Shown here: positions 6,548-12,917 of the stretch, one piece after another
How positions within the stretch are numbered: position 1 is the first letter of the stretch
How the letters are laid out: each line of letters opens with the position of its first letter
Assembly: GCA_002307245.1 (NCBI GenBank)
Contig: DBTW01000111.1
Span: 1 to 16,021, forward strand
Direction of reading: 5' to 3'
Source: Spirochaetaceae bacterium UBA1306
GTDB taxonomy: Bacteria > Spirochaetota > Spirochaetia > Treponematales > Rectinemataceae
DNA length: 16,021 nt
The notes under the pieces: generated by a model
What the model was told of the DNA's origin: nothing
What the model saw: the letters and a program-made list of their open reading frames with translations, nothing else
Databases searched by the model: none
Program-made: the position numbers and the translations under genes

Positions 6548-8277
6548 TGGCCGCTCGGCAGCCCGACGGTCTCGAGGAGCGCATGAAGGAGCTCGACGAG
6601 CGCGAGCGGTATGCCCTCAAGCGGCTGCGCAAGTCGATAGGCTCGGGGGCGCTCACCGCGGAGGGCGTCGGGGAGATCCTGCCCGAGGCGGTGGTGATCA
6701 GCGCCGACGGAGGCGGGCGGCTCCCGAAGTCCCTGGTCGAGACGACCGAGACGGCCATCGGCATCTCGGTGTCGCAGGACCCGGCCGTGCTCTCGGACGC
6801 CCTCTTCCCCATCATCGGCTCCGCGATACGCAAGGCCATAGAGCGCCTCGTCTCGGAGGCCCTGTTCAAGGTCAACGCAGGTCTCGAGAAGGGCCTCTCG
6901 GCGAAGCGGCTGGGCTGGCGCCTTCAGTCCATGAGGACCGGCGTCCCCTTCTACGAGATTGCCCTCAAGAATACCCTCGACTATCGCGTGGAGCAGGTCT
7001 TCCTCATCCATAAAAAGACGGGAGTCCTCCTCGCCGACGCCTCCATGCCGGGCCCATCCGGCATTGCGGACAAGGACATGGTCGCCTCGATGCTAACCGC
7101 GGTGAGGGACTACATCAAGGATTCCCTCTCCCTCGCGAGAAGCTCGCCCGTCGACGTGCTCTCCGCCGGGGACTACTCCATCTTCGTCGAGGAGGGTCCC
7201 TACGCGCTCATGGCCCTGATCGTGCGCGGCACGCCCGACCCCCGCGTGCGCAGCCTGGCGCAGGACGCGCTCGAGACCGTCCACGCGAGGTTCGGGCCGC
7301 GGCTGAAGGCCTTCGACGGCGAGACCGAGCCCTTCGAGAAGGCCGAGGGCTTCCTCGAGCCCTGCCTGGTCAGCGTGGATCGAGGGGCTGGCGGCAAGAA
7401 GAAGCCCGTCTACGCCCTCGTCCTCCTCGGACTGCTGGCGGCGACGGGATCATTCTTCATCGTCAGGGGCGCGATCCAGTCCGCGCGCGACGGAGCCTTC
7501 CTGGCCGCACTAGACGCCGAGAGCGGGATCGTGGTCGTGGACGCGCGCCGATCGGGCGGGAAGTTGCGCGCCACGATCATGCGCTCGGCCCAGGCGCGCG
7601 CCATAGCCGACCTGGCGGCGGAGCTGGGCTACGATCTAGCCCGGACGGACTTCGACGTCGAGCTCTACCTATCCCTCGGCCAGGAGGGCGCAGTCTCGAA
7701 GGCGTATCCTGCTGCGCCCGCCATAACGTCCGCGGCTGCGAGTGCAGTCGTCCCTTCGGCCGCGGCGGCAAGCTCGAGCCCGATCTCCGTCGCCGCGCCC
7801 ATTGCGATATCGCCGGCTGCCGCTCCGGCAAGCGCCCCCGCGGCGCCTCCGATCAGCACGACGGCCACGGCGACCATGACGGCCGACGCGGAGCTCCGAT
7901 CCCTCGCCTCGCGCCTCGCGGCCGAGCGCATCCTCTTCGGCAAGAACTCCAGCCGGCCCCTGCCGGGTCAGGAAGGCCGCATCCAGGGCATCCGCGCCCT
8001 CGCGCTGTCCATCGTCGAGCGCGCGAGGGAAAAATCCCTCGTCCCCCGGATCGAGGCCGTCGGCCACGCGGCTGGGGCCGTGAGCGACGCCGCCGGGGAC
8101 AGCTTCAGCGTCGAGCGCGCGAGGATGGCCATCAGGCTCGTCACGGGCTCCGAGGCCAGGCTCCGGCCCTATGTCGTCTTCAGGGGGGCGGGCAACGCGG
8201 AGCCGATCGCGGACGAGGAGATCGTCGAAGGGGCGTCGCAGAACCGCAGCGTGAGCTTCACGGCAACCTTCCGCTAA
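6547..8277 (+). CDS. OmpA-family envelope protein with conserved cytosolic domain, partner of the GTPase
   Basis: 576 residues, start overlapping the GTPase stop. Residues 1-~275 are a predicted cytosolic domain with stretches such as ALFPIIGSAIRKAIE and LDYRVEQVFLIHKKTGVLL. From memory, similar stretches occur in cyanobacterial and other OmpA-family proteins of unknown function. One membrane helix spans 287-309 (PVYALVLLGLLAATGSFFIV). A short BON-like segment (~313-378) and an Ala/Pro/Ser-rich linker (~380-447) follow. The C-terminal OmpA-like domain (449-576) has GHAAG and ends in NRSVSF. The Asp that binds diaminopimelate in OmpA (GxTD) is Ala509 here, while the partner Arg is kept (Arg524). 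The protein should run from cytosol to peptidoglycan and may pass a GTPase signal outward. Its last 20 bases overlap the converging gene. Domain layout is confident; function is inferred. Confidence 0.85.
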   Translation: MAARQPDGLEERMKELDERERYALKRLRKSIGSGALTAEGVGEILPEAVVISADGGGRLPKSLVETTETAIGISVSQDPAVLSDALFPIIGSAIRKAIERLVSEALFKVNAGLEKGLSAKRLGWRLQSMRTGVPFYEIALKNTLDYRVEQVFLIHKKTGVLLADASMPGPSGIADKDMVASMLTAVRDYIKDSLSLARSSPVDVLSAGDYSIFVEEGPYALMALIVRGTPDPRVRSLAQDALETVHARFGPRLKAFDGETEPFEKAEGFLEPCLVSVDRGAGGKKKPVYALVLLGLLAATGSFFIVRGAIQSARDGAFLAALDAESGIVVVDARRSGGKLRATIMRSAQARAIADLAAELGYDLARTDFDVELYLSLGQEGAVSKAYPAAPAITSAAASAVVPSAAAASSSPISVAAPIAISPAAAPASAPAAPPISTTATATMTADAELRSLASRLAAERILFGKNSSRPLPGQEGRIQGIRALALSIVERAREKSLVPRIEAVGHAAGAVSDAAGDSFSVERARMAIRLVTGSEARLRPYVVFRGAGNAEPIADEEIVEGASQNRSVSFTATFR

Positions 8278-9091
8278 AGGCCTCGGCCACCCTCTCGGCC
8301 TCGCGCAGGGGGACGCGGAAGATCCCGCAGAGTATGTCCCCCGCGAAGCGGGCGAGGTTCGGAACCGCGGCGGGGACATCGTAGAAGACATAGGGATAGA
8401 CGGACTCATAGGGATCGGCCAGCCTGCCCATGAAGCGCTTCTTCCTCGGCTTGCGGTCCAGCGCGAGCACATAGCGGGAAAAGGCCATGATCTCCCGGCC
8501 CCGCCCCCAGGCCTCCGCGCCCTCGGGCGCCGAGGAGGCCCGAGCGCTCAAGCTGAGCCAATAGCCGGAGGAGTCGAGGACCAAGGCGCGGCCGTCGTAG
8601 GCCAGGCGATCGCCTGGCCCGAGCCGCGCCGCCTCGAGGCAGCCTCCCCTCCCCTCGCCGTCGGGGGAGGAGTAGACGAGGAGGAGCCCGCGTTCCGGGG
8701 GGCGCTCGGGCCGGCAGTCGCCGAAGAGGGGCAGGCCCCAGCCCCTCGCCGCGAAGGGCCTCCCGAGCTGTCGCGGCATGACCTCGTACTTGCGCCTCGG
8801 GTCGTCGTCGGCCTCGAGCAGGGAGCGGGCGTAGGCGACCAGGGCGGGAATTTCCGCGGCCGCCCGCTCGGCGCGGCTCCCGCGCAGGAAGGCCCCGCTT
8901 CCGAGGAGCAGGCCTTGGGCGCGCAGGATCGAGACGACGCGCTCGATCTTCACCGGCCGGCGATCCGCGTGGAAGTCGAGGAGCTCCTCGTACTCGTCCG
9001 CAACGAACGACTCGAAGAGCAGGGACTGCATCTTCACGATTGAAGCGATGCGCTCGATCGGCCGCGCGCGCGAACCGAAGGCGGCAGGCAT
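8258..9091 (-). CDS. Uncharacterised protein coupled to the HD-GYP gene
   Basis: 277 residues from the ATG at 9091, which overlaps the stop of the HD-GYP gene by one base (TGATG). The longer open frame upstream reads as Arg-rich shadow of that gene and is left out. I do not recognise the family. It has no signal peptide or membrane helix. The N-terminal ~110 residues look helical and charged (MQSLLFESFVADEYEELLDF). The rest is mixed, with Arg/Gly-rich loops and an aromatic patch (PYESVYPYVFYDVP) near the C-terminus. It is presumably soluble, and translational coupling suggests a role with the c-di-GMP phosphodiesterase. The 3' end overlaps the OmpA-family gene by 20 bases on the opposite strand. 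Codon pattern and coupling support a real gene. Confidence 0.75.
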   Translation of the reverse strand: MPAAFGSRARPIERIASIVKMQSLLFESFVADEYEELLDFHADRRPVKIERVVSILRAQGLLLGSGAFLRGSRAERAAAEIPALVAYARSLLEADDDPRRKYEVMPRQLGRPFAARGWGLPLFGDCRPERPPERGLLLVYSSPDGEGRGGCLEAARLGPGDRLAYDGRALVLDSSGYWLSLSARASSAPEGAEAWGRGREIMAFSRYVLALDRKPRKKRFMGRLADPYESVYPYVFYDVPAAVPNLARFAGDILCGIFRVPLREAERVAEAFSGRLP

Positions 9092-10197
9092 CAATAGAGT
9101 TCCGGTAGGTCTTCGACGCCCTCCGCGTCGAAGGATCCGAGCCTGAGCTTGATTATGTCGGGCGCGGCCTCGGCAAAGGCCTCGACGATGCCGGGGTCGA
9201 AGGCCCGGCCCGATTCCCTGCGGACGAGCTCGAGCGCGGCATCGGCGGTCCAAGGTTCTTTATATGGACGCCTCGAGAGCAGGGCGTCGAAGACGTCGAC
9301 GATCGAGCAAATCCTCGCGACGAGGGGGATCGAGTCGCCGGCGCGGGCCTCGGGATAGCCTCGGCCGTCCCAGCGCTCGTGATGGAAGCGCGCGACTTCC
9401 AGGGCAGTCCTCATAAGCTTCCCCTCCTCGCCCTCGAGGATGTCGGAGCCGATGGTGGTATGCGTCTGCATGACCGCCCGCTCCTCCGCGCTCAGGCTGC
9501 CGGGCTTGAGGAGGATGGCGTCGGGGATGCCGACCTTTCCCACGTCGTGGAGAAGACTGGCATAGAAAAGGTCCTCGCAATCCTCGGTCGAGAAGCCGTA
9601 ATTCCGCCCGACGAGGACGCAGGAACGGCCGATGCGATAGATGTGGCCGCCCGTCTCCTTATCTCGGAATTCCGCGACTCGGGCGAGCTTTACGATGATC
9701 GAGAGCCTCGATTGCCGCAGGTCCTTGGTCTTGAGCCTCACCGTGGTCGAAAGCTCGTGGTTCTGCTCGCGGACGGCCTTCATGAGCGCCTTGAGCTCGT
9801 CGTTGCGCCGGTCGAGGTCCCGCTTGAGCAGGGATATCTCGTTCCGCTGCTGCAAGATGGCCTGCTGAGCGCGCATCGCCTCGCTCGAGTCCATGACGAC
9901 GAGGACTGCGCCGCCGGCGCCCGTCAAGGATCGCCCGGGCGCCGGCAGCACGCGAAAATCCAGGAAGCCCGTATCGCGGCGAATGCCCGGGATACTGATC
10001 TCGCCCGAGCCGGATTGGGCGATCATACGTATATCTTCTTCCCGGCCGACGAACTCGTCGAGGAGCTCGGCGACGAGGACAGGCTGTTCCGGAGCCTCGA
10101 TGCCGAGGCTGCGCCAGAAACCGGGCTCTCCCGAGAGGAAACGGCCCTCCGAATCGAGCTCGCAAAAATATATGGAGAATCGCTCAAGGATATCCAT
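9091..10197 (-). CDS. PAS / HD-GYP cyclic-di-GMP phosphodiesterase
   Basis: 368 residues from the ATG at 10197; a TTG one codon upstream is possible but less likely. A weak GAGAG ribosome binding site lies ahead. Residues 1-~105 resemble a PAS sensory domain (FCELDSEGRF, then FLDFRVLPAPGRS). A coiled coil follows at ~107-165, then an HD-GYP domain with His185, the HD pair His217-Asp218 in LLHDVGK, His246, the HH pair 272-273 and the signature GYP at 280-282 (HHERWDGRGYPE). These residues are those expected of an active metal-dependent enzyme that degrades cyclic di-GMP in the cytosol. There is no membrane segment, so its signal is probably intracellular. It is first in a two-gene operon with the 277-residue protein. 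A palindrome overlaps its predicted promoter. Confidence 0.93.
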   Translation of the reverse strand: MDILERFSIYFCELDSEGRFLSGEPGFWRSLGIEAPEQPVLVAELLDEFVGREEDIRMIAQSGSGEISIPGIRRDTGFLDFRVLPAPGRSLTGAGGAVLVVMDSSEAMRAQQAILQQRNEISLLKRDLDRRNDELKALMKAVREQNHELSTTVRLKTKDLRQSRLSIIVKLARVAEFRDKETGGHIYRIGRSCVLVGRNYGFSTEDCEDLFYASLLHDVGKVGIPDAILLKPGSLSAEERAVMQTHTTIGSDILEGEEGKLMRTALEVARFHHERWDGRGYPEARAGDSIPLVARICSIVDVFDALLSRRPYKEPWTADAALELVRRESGRAFDPGIVEAFAEAAPDIIKLRLGSFDAEGVEDLPELY

Positions 10198-10217
10198 CAA
10201 ATTCTCTCTAAAACGGG

Positions 10218-10247
10218 AGTATCGTCTATTACATCCTATAGGATCAA
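10218..10247 (-). promoter_or_regulatory. Candidate promoter of the HD-GYP operon
   Basis: On the minus strand, TTGATC (10247-10242), an 18-base spacer, then GATACT (10223-10218). Predicted transcription start is near 10211, giving a short leader of about 14 bases. The spacer and -35 box coincide with the palindrome at 10225-10251. Confidence 0.45.
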
Positions 10248-10251
10248 TAGA
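10225..10251. promoter_or_regulatory. Palindrome, candidate operator of the HD-GYP operon
   Basis: A 12-bp perfect palindrome, ATCCTATAGGAT (10233-10244), is flanked by TCTATT on one side and AATAGA on the other, which extend the dyad with a one-base offset. It sits across the -35/spacer of the predicted HD-GYP promoter, where a bound dimeric repressor would block transcription. The regulator is unknown. Confidence 0.5.
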
Positions 10252-10263
10252 GAAAACTTATTC

Positions 10264-10409
10264 AGTGTTACGAAGCTTAATAGTTCGGATGCACGGGGAG
10301 ATCGGAGAATAGCCCTTTTACTGCTCTACTCCACTCGTTTCTCAAAAAACAAGCTAATTCTTATCCTTATATTAAATTACCATTTTTTATCTATAAACTT
10401 CGTAACACT
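10264..10409. repeat. 12-bp inverted repeat pair in AT-rich intergenic DNA
   Basis: AGTGTTACGAAG (10264-10275) and its exact reverse complement CTTCGTAACACT (10398-10409), 122 bases apart. The DNA between is markedly AT-rich compared with the flanking genes and holds no gene that I can support. They could be paired binding sites for one regulator of the two divergent genes, or ends of an old insertion. Confidence 0.5.
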
Positions 10410-10418
10410 CAACATACC

Positions 10419-10448
10419 TTGCAGACAGCCAATCCATTCGCGTAGAAT
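10419..10448 (+). promoter_or_regulatory. Sigma-70 promoter of the YbaK-family gene, leaderless
   Basis: TTGCAG (10419-10424), an 18-base spacer and TAGAAT (10443-10448), then six bases to the ATG. The seventh base after the -10 box, the usual start of transcription, is the A of the ATG. No Shine-Dalgarno sequence is present. Confidence 0.7.
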
Positions 10449-10454
10449 CCCGCC

Positions 10455-10913
10455 ATGATCCCCGACAAAGTCAAGCAAGTCCTCGATGCCAATGGGCTCA
10501 CGGCCCTCGAATTTGAAGCAGGCTCCACGCCGACCGCCGAGCTGGCGGCCGCGCGAATAGGCGTGGCGACCTCGCGCATCGCGAAGTCGCTACTGTTCAA
10601 GTCCAAGGATGGGGGCTATTTCATGGTCGTCTGCCCCGGGGATAAACGCATCCCGCCCTCCGCCTTGAAGCGCGCCGCGGGCTCCAAGCTCTCGATGACC
10701 TCTTCAGACGAGACCGAGGCCGTGACCGGCTACCGTCCGGGCGGAGTCTGCCCCTTCGCGATCGAAGGCGTGAGAATATTCCTCGACGAGGACTTGGGTA
10801 AGTACGAGACGGTCTACCCCGCCGCGGGCACCGACGCGACGGGCGTGCCCACGACCCTGGAGCAGCTCGAACGCATAACGGGCGGGGAGACGGTGGACTT
10901 CTCCGCGGAATGA
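10455..10913 (+). CDS. YbaK/EbsC-family aminoacyl-tRNA deacylase
   Basis: 152 residues, the usual length for single-domain YbaK/ProX proteins. These hydrolyse mischarged tRNAs in trans, most often Cys-tRNA(Pro) or Ala-tRNA(Pro). Family marks are the 'RIAKSLLFK' stretch with the conserved lysine (Lys44), the GDKRI segment (62-66), a GGVCPFAI loop (96-103) in the place of the usual GG-S/C-P-F, and a late TTLEQLERITGG region. Which amino acid it removes cannot be told from the sequence. The start is fixed: an in-frame TAG within the -10 box precedes the ATG and no other start lies between. The gene stands alone; its 3' end runs into a repeat-rich intergenic region. Confidence 0.9.
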   Translation: MIPDKVKQVLDANGLTALEFEAGSTPTAELAAARIGVATSRIAKSLLFKSKDGGYFMVVCPGDKRIPPSALKRAAGSKLSMTSSDETEAVTGYRPGGVCPFAIEGVRIFLDEDLGKYETVYPAAGTDATGVPTTLEQLERITGGETVDFSAE

Positions 10914-11174
10914 AGAGAATACAAGCGCAAAGGCGCGAAGTTCAGCCGCAGAGTACGCAAAGAAAATTGCTGTTAGGGTATTTGCGATAAAGCGACTATT
11001 CCAATAAATCCCGAAGCTTCCTAGTGTCTCGGATTATTCACAAGGCCTAATGCCCGAGCCGCCACCTGCCATGCGGTCGGGTATTTGCGTAATCTTGCGT
11101 TGAGCGAAGCGAATAATACGGCACACTAGTGCTCTCTGCGGTCCGACTCTGCGCCCTTTGCGCTTGCATCTTCC
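10912..11174. repeat. Outer inverted repeat pair flanking a nested element
   Basis: Left arm 10912-10953 and right arm ~11133-11174 are imperfect inverted copies of each other. They share CAAGCGCAAAGG and CCGCAGAG with a few indels between. They start right at the stop of the YbaK-family gene and end just before the stop of the metalloregulator gene. 'GCGCAAAGGCGC'-type tails recur in intergenic DNA of several bacterial groups. The space between the arms holds the 109-bp element and about 67 bases of other sequence. Confidence 0.6.
11021..11129. mobile_element. 109-bp MITE/REP-like element with terminal inverted repeats
   Basis: It begins CTAGTGTCTCGGATTATTC (11021-11039) and ends GAATAATACGGCACACTAG (11111-11129); the ends are inverted copies with 16 of 19 positions matching. 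Inside, AATGCCCGA (11049-11057) can pair with TCGGGTATT (11077-11085) around a further CCGC/GCGG stem, giving a cloverleaf-like fold. It codes for nothing. A half copy lies at 5755-5815 in the opposite orientation. This fits a small non-autonomous mobile or structured repeat; no transposase is in the window. Confidence 0.65.
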
Positions 11175-11177
11175 CCG

Positions 11178-11552
11178 CTATTCAGCCTGGGGCTCCTCCT
11201 CCATCCGCATGGCGATCTTGTCCATGGTCTCCTTGGAGAGGTAGTGCTCGATGCGGCAGGCGTCGCGCTCGGCCGTCTCGGCGCCCACGCCGACGATGGT
11301 GCGCAGGAAGGCCGTGAGCAGATGATGGCGGCGGCGAATCTCGGCCGAGGCGGCCTTGCCCGAGGCGCTCAGGAAGACCTCGCCGTAATGCTCGTGCTCT
11401 ATGAGGCCCCTGCGCTCGAGCTCGTGGAGAGCCGCATGAACCGAGGGCTTGGATACGCCGAGCTCCCGAGCGATGTCGGTAACGCGAGCCACCTTGGTGC
11501 GCTCGCGGAGGAGGCCGATCGTCTCGAGGTACATCTCCAAGCTCTCGGTCAC
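11178..11552 (-). CDS. DtxR/MntR-family metal-dependent repressor
   Basis: 124 residues from a GTG start at 11552, with GGGAGA about 8 bases upstream. A winged helix-turn-helix (~20-65; VTDIARELGVSKPSVHAALHELERRG) is followed by a metal-binding dimerisation domain (~70-115; RRHHLLTAFL, CRIEHYLS). There is no C-terminal SH3-like domain, so its length matches MntR rather than DtxR. Alignment by eye to Bacillus MntR places Met7, Glu10, His76, Cys99, Glu102 and His103 at the metal positions. Met and Cys stand where MntR has Asp8 and Glu99, as in DtxR (Met10, Cys102). That predicts Fe(II)-type sensing. It should bind DNA when metal-loaded and repress uptake genes, but no metal transporter operon is adjacent. 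Divergent from the lipoprotein/LysM operon. Family call is sure; metal choice is inference. Confidence 0.9.
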   Translation of the reverse strand: MTESLEMYLETIGLLRERTKVARVTDIARELGVSKPSVHAALHELERRGLIEHEHYGEVFLSASGKAASAEIRRRHHLLTAFLRTIVGVGAETAERDACRIEHYLSKETMDKIAMRMEEEPQAE

Positions 11553-11617
11553 CGCAACATCTCCCTTGGCTCCGCGCTATATATCCAGGAACGCGTTGCC
11601 TAAACCGCGAGTTAGTT

Positions 11618-11646
11618 AGTATATCAAAGGGTAGTGGCGCGGTAAA
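11618..11646 (-). promoter_or_regulatory. Candidate promoter of the metalloregulator gene
   Basis: On the minus strand, TTTACC (11646-11641), a 17-base spacer, then TATACT (11623-11618). Predicted start near 11611 gives a leader of about 59 bases. No clear DtxR-box palindrome is seen here, only tandem TTAG motifs around 11612-11619. Confidence 0.5.
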
Positions 11647-11780
11647 TCGTCGTTTTTGCCTCCTCGTCGACGTATACTGTAAGTGGGGACTAAATTTCGA
11701 CGCCCTATACCTTTCGCTAGGATCGTGTTCATGTTACGATTACGCTATCTTCCATCAGCATATAGTATAGGAGGATGCTT

Positions 11781-12905
11781 ATGATCCAAGTTAAAAAGCC
11801 TCTCAATACAATACTCCTCGCCGTCGCAACCCTCGCTATCCTCGTATCCTGCGCCTCGAAGCCCAAGGCTACCGCGCCAGAGCCCACGCCTGCGCCAGTG
11901 GCCGCTCCGGTCCAGCCTACGCCCGCAGCGCCCGCCGTACAGGCGGTAGACCAATCAGAACTCGATAAATTGCTCTCGGAAGCCCAGGACCTCAAGAAGA
12001 GAGCCTACGACCTCAAGCTCTTCGAAGTCCTTCCCGACGACTACAAGACCGTCAACGCTTTATTCGACAAGGGCAAGAAAGCCTACGACGACAAAGACGG
12101 TCCGGCCGCCAAAGAGGGCCTTGGCGCCGCTATCGCCGCCTATAAGGACCTCATATCGCGCGGTATCGACGAGATCGCGGCCGCGAAGCGCAAAGATGCC
12201 GAGGACATGAAGGTAACCGCCGTCAAGGCCGGCGCCGACAGCGAGCAGCCCGAGCGTTTCGGCGCCGGCGACGAAGTCTTCGCGGCAGCTGATGCCCTCC
12301 TCCAGGGCAAGAAGGCCGAGGAATCCATAGGCGGCTTCGAGCGGTCCCGGCTGTATTACGAGCTCGCCTGGAAGCGCTCCGTCGCGAGCGGGCTCCGGGG
12401 CGAGATCGAGGAAAAGGATTTCGCCAAGTGGGACTCGGGCAATTACCAGCTCGCCGACACGAAGTACCAGGCCGAGGACGGCTTCTGGTCCTCCGAAAAG
12501 CCGGAAGACCGGGTCACGGGCGCGGACGCCCTCGATGAGGCCATACTCCGCTTTAACCTGGTGATTCAGAAGGGCCGGGAGATGGTGGCCGGCGCGGTCA
12601 AGGAGACGACCGATGGCTCCAAGCAGCGTGCCGAGGTGATCAAGGCCAATGTCGCCGTGAAAGACATGTACGAAACGGCCCTGGACCTGTATAACGAAGG
12701 ATCGAGCCAACTCGCGGCCAAGGAATACGAAAGCGCCGCGGAGGCATTCGACCGCTCCGGCAAGGCTTTCGACGAGGCTTACGAGGCGGCGGCGGAGAAG
12801 CGCAGCGCAGCTTCGGCGGCCATGAAAGACGCCGACGAAGCCACCGCCGAGAGCCAGCGAAAGGCCGAGGAGGCCGATCCCCTCCTCCAGCCCAGTTCGC
12901 TGTAA
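11781..12905 (+). CDS. Alanine-rich lipoprotein with helical (TPR-like) repeats
   Basis: 374 residues from the ATG at 11781, which has AGGAGG six bases upstream. An ATG at 11775 overlaps the end of that site and is less likely. The signal peptide ends in AILVSC (Cys24), a good lipobox. A Pro/Ala linker (~25-55) is followed by an alpha-helical, Ala/Lys/Glu-rich body with TPR-like pairs (ALFDKGKKAYDDKDGPAAKE; ALDLYNEGSSQLAAKEYESA) and a central motif rich in Trp/Tyr. It is probably a periplasmic or outer-membrane-attached scaffold. It precedes the LysM protein by 12 bases in one operon. The pairing recalls the treponemal TmpA/TmpB antigens, but I cannot confirm homology. Function unknown. Confidence 0.85.
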   Translation: MIQVKKPLNTILLAVATLAILVSCASKPKATAPEPTPAPVAAPVQPTPAAPAVQAVDQSELDKLLSEAQDLKKRAYDLKLFEVLPDDYKTVNALFDKGKKAYDDKDGPAAKEGLGAAIAAYKDLISRGIDEIAAAKRKDAEDMKVTAVKAGADSEQPERFGAGDEVFAAADALLQGKKAEESIGGFERSRLYYELAWKRSVASGLRGEIEEKDFAKWDSGNYQLADTKYQAEDGFWSSEKPEDRVTGADALDEAILRFNLVIQKGREMVAGAVKETTDGSKQRAEVIKANVAVKDMYETALDLYNEGSSQLAAKEYESAAEAFDRSGKAFDEAYEAAAEKRSAASAAMKDADEATAESQRKAEEADPLLQPSSL

Positions 12906-12917
12906 AGGGGTAAAACG

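Noticed and set aside
9092..9253. 54-codon extension of the 277-residue protein
   Set aside because: It overlaps the HD-GYP coding sequence in another frame and is Arg-rich shadow. The coupled ATG at 9091 is better.
9379..10458. 359-codon + strand frame across the HD-GYP gene and AT-rich gap
   Set aside because: It is antisense to a well-supported gene, has no family motif, and its tail is simply AT-rich intergenic DNA.
10914..11177. CRISPR array in the repeat-rich intergenic region
   Set aside because: The repeats are inverted and nested, not regularly spaced direct repeats, and no cas gene is nearby.
11775..11780. ATG at 11775 as the lipoprotein start
   Set aside because: It directly abuts the AGGAGG site, leaving no spacing; ATG 11781 has proper six-base spacing.
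11553..11780. DtxR-box operator in the divergent promoter region
   Set aside because: Only tandem TTAG motifs are seen; no convincing two-fold symmetric box could be identified by eye.
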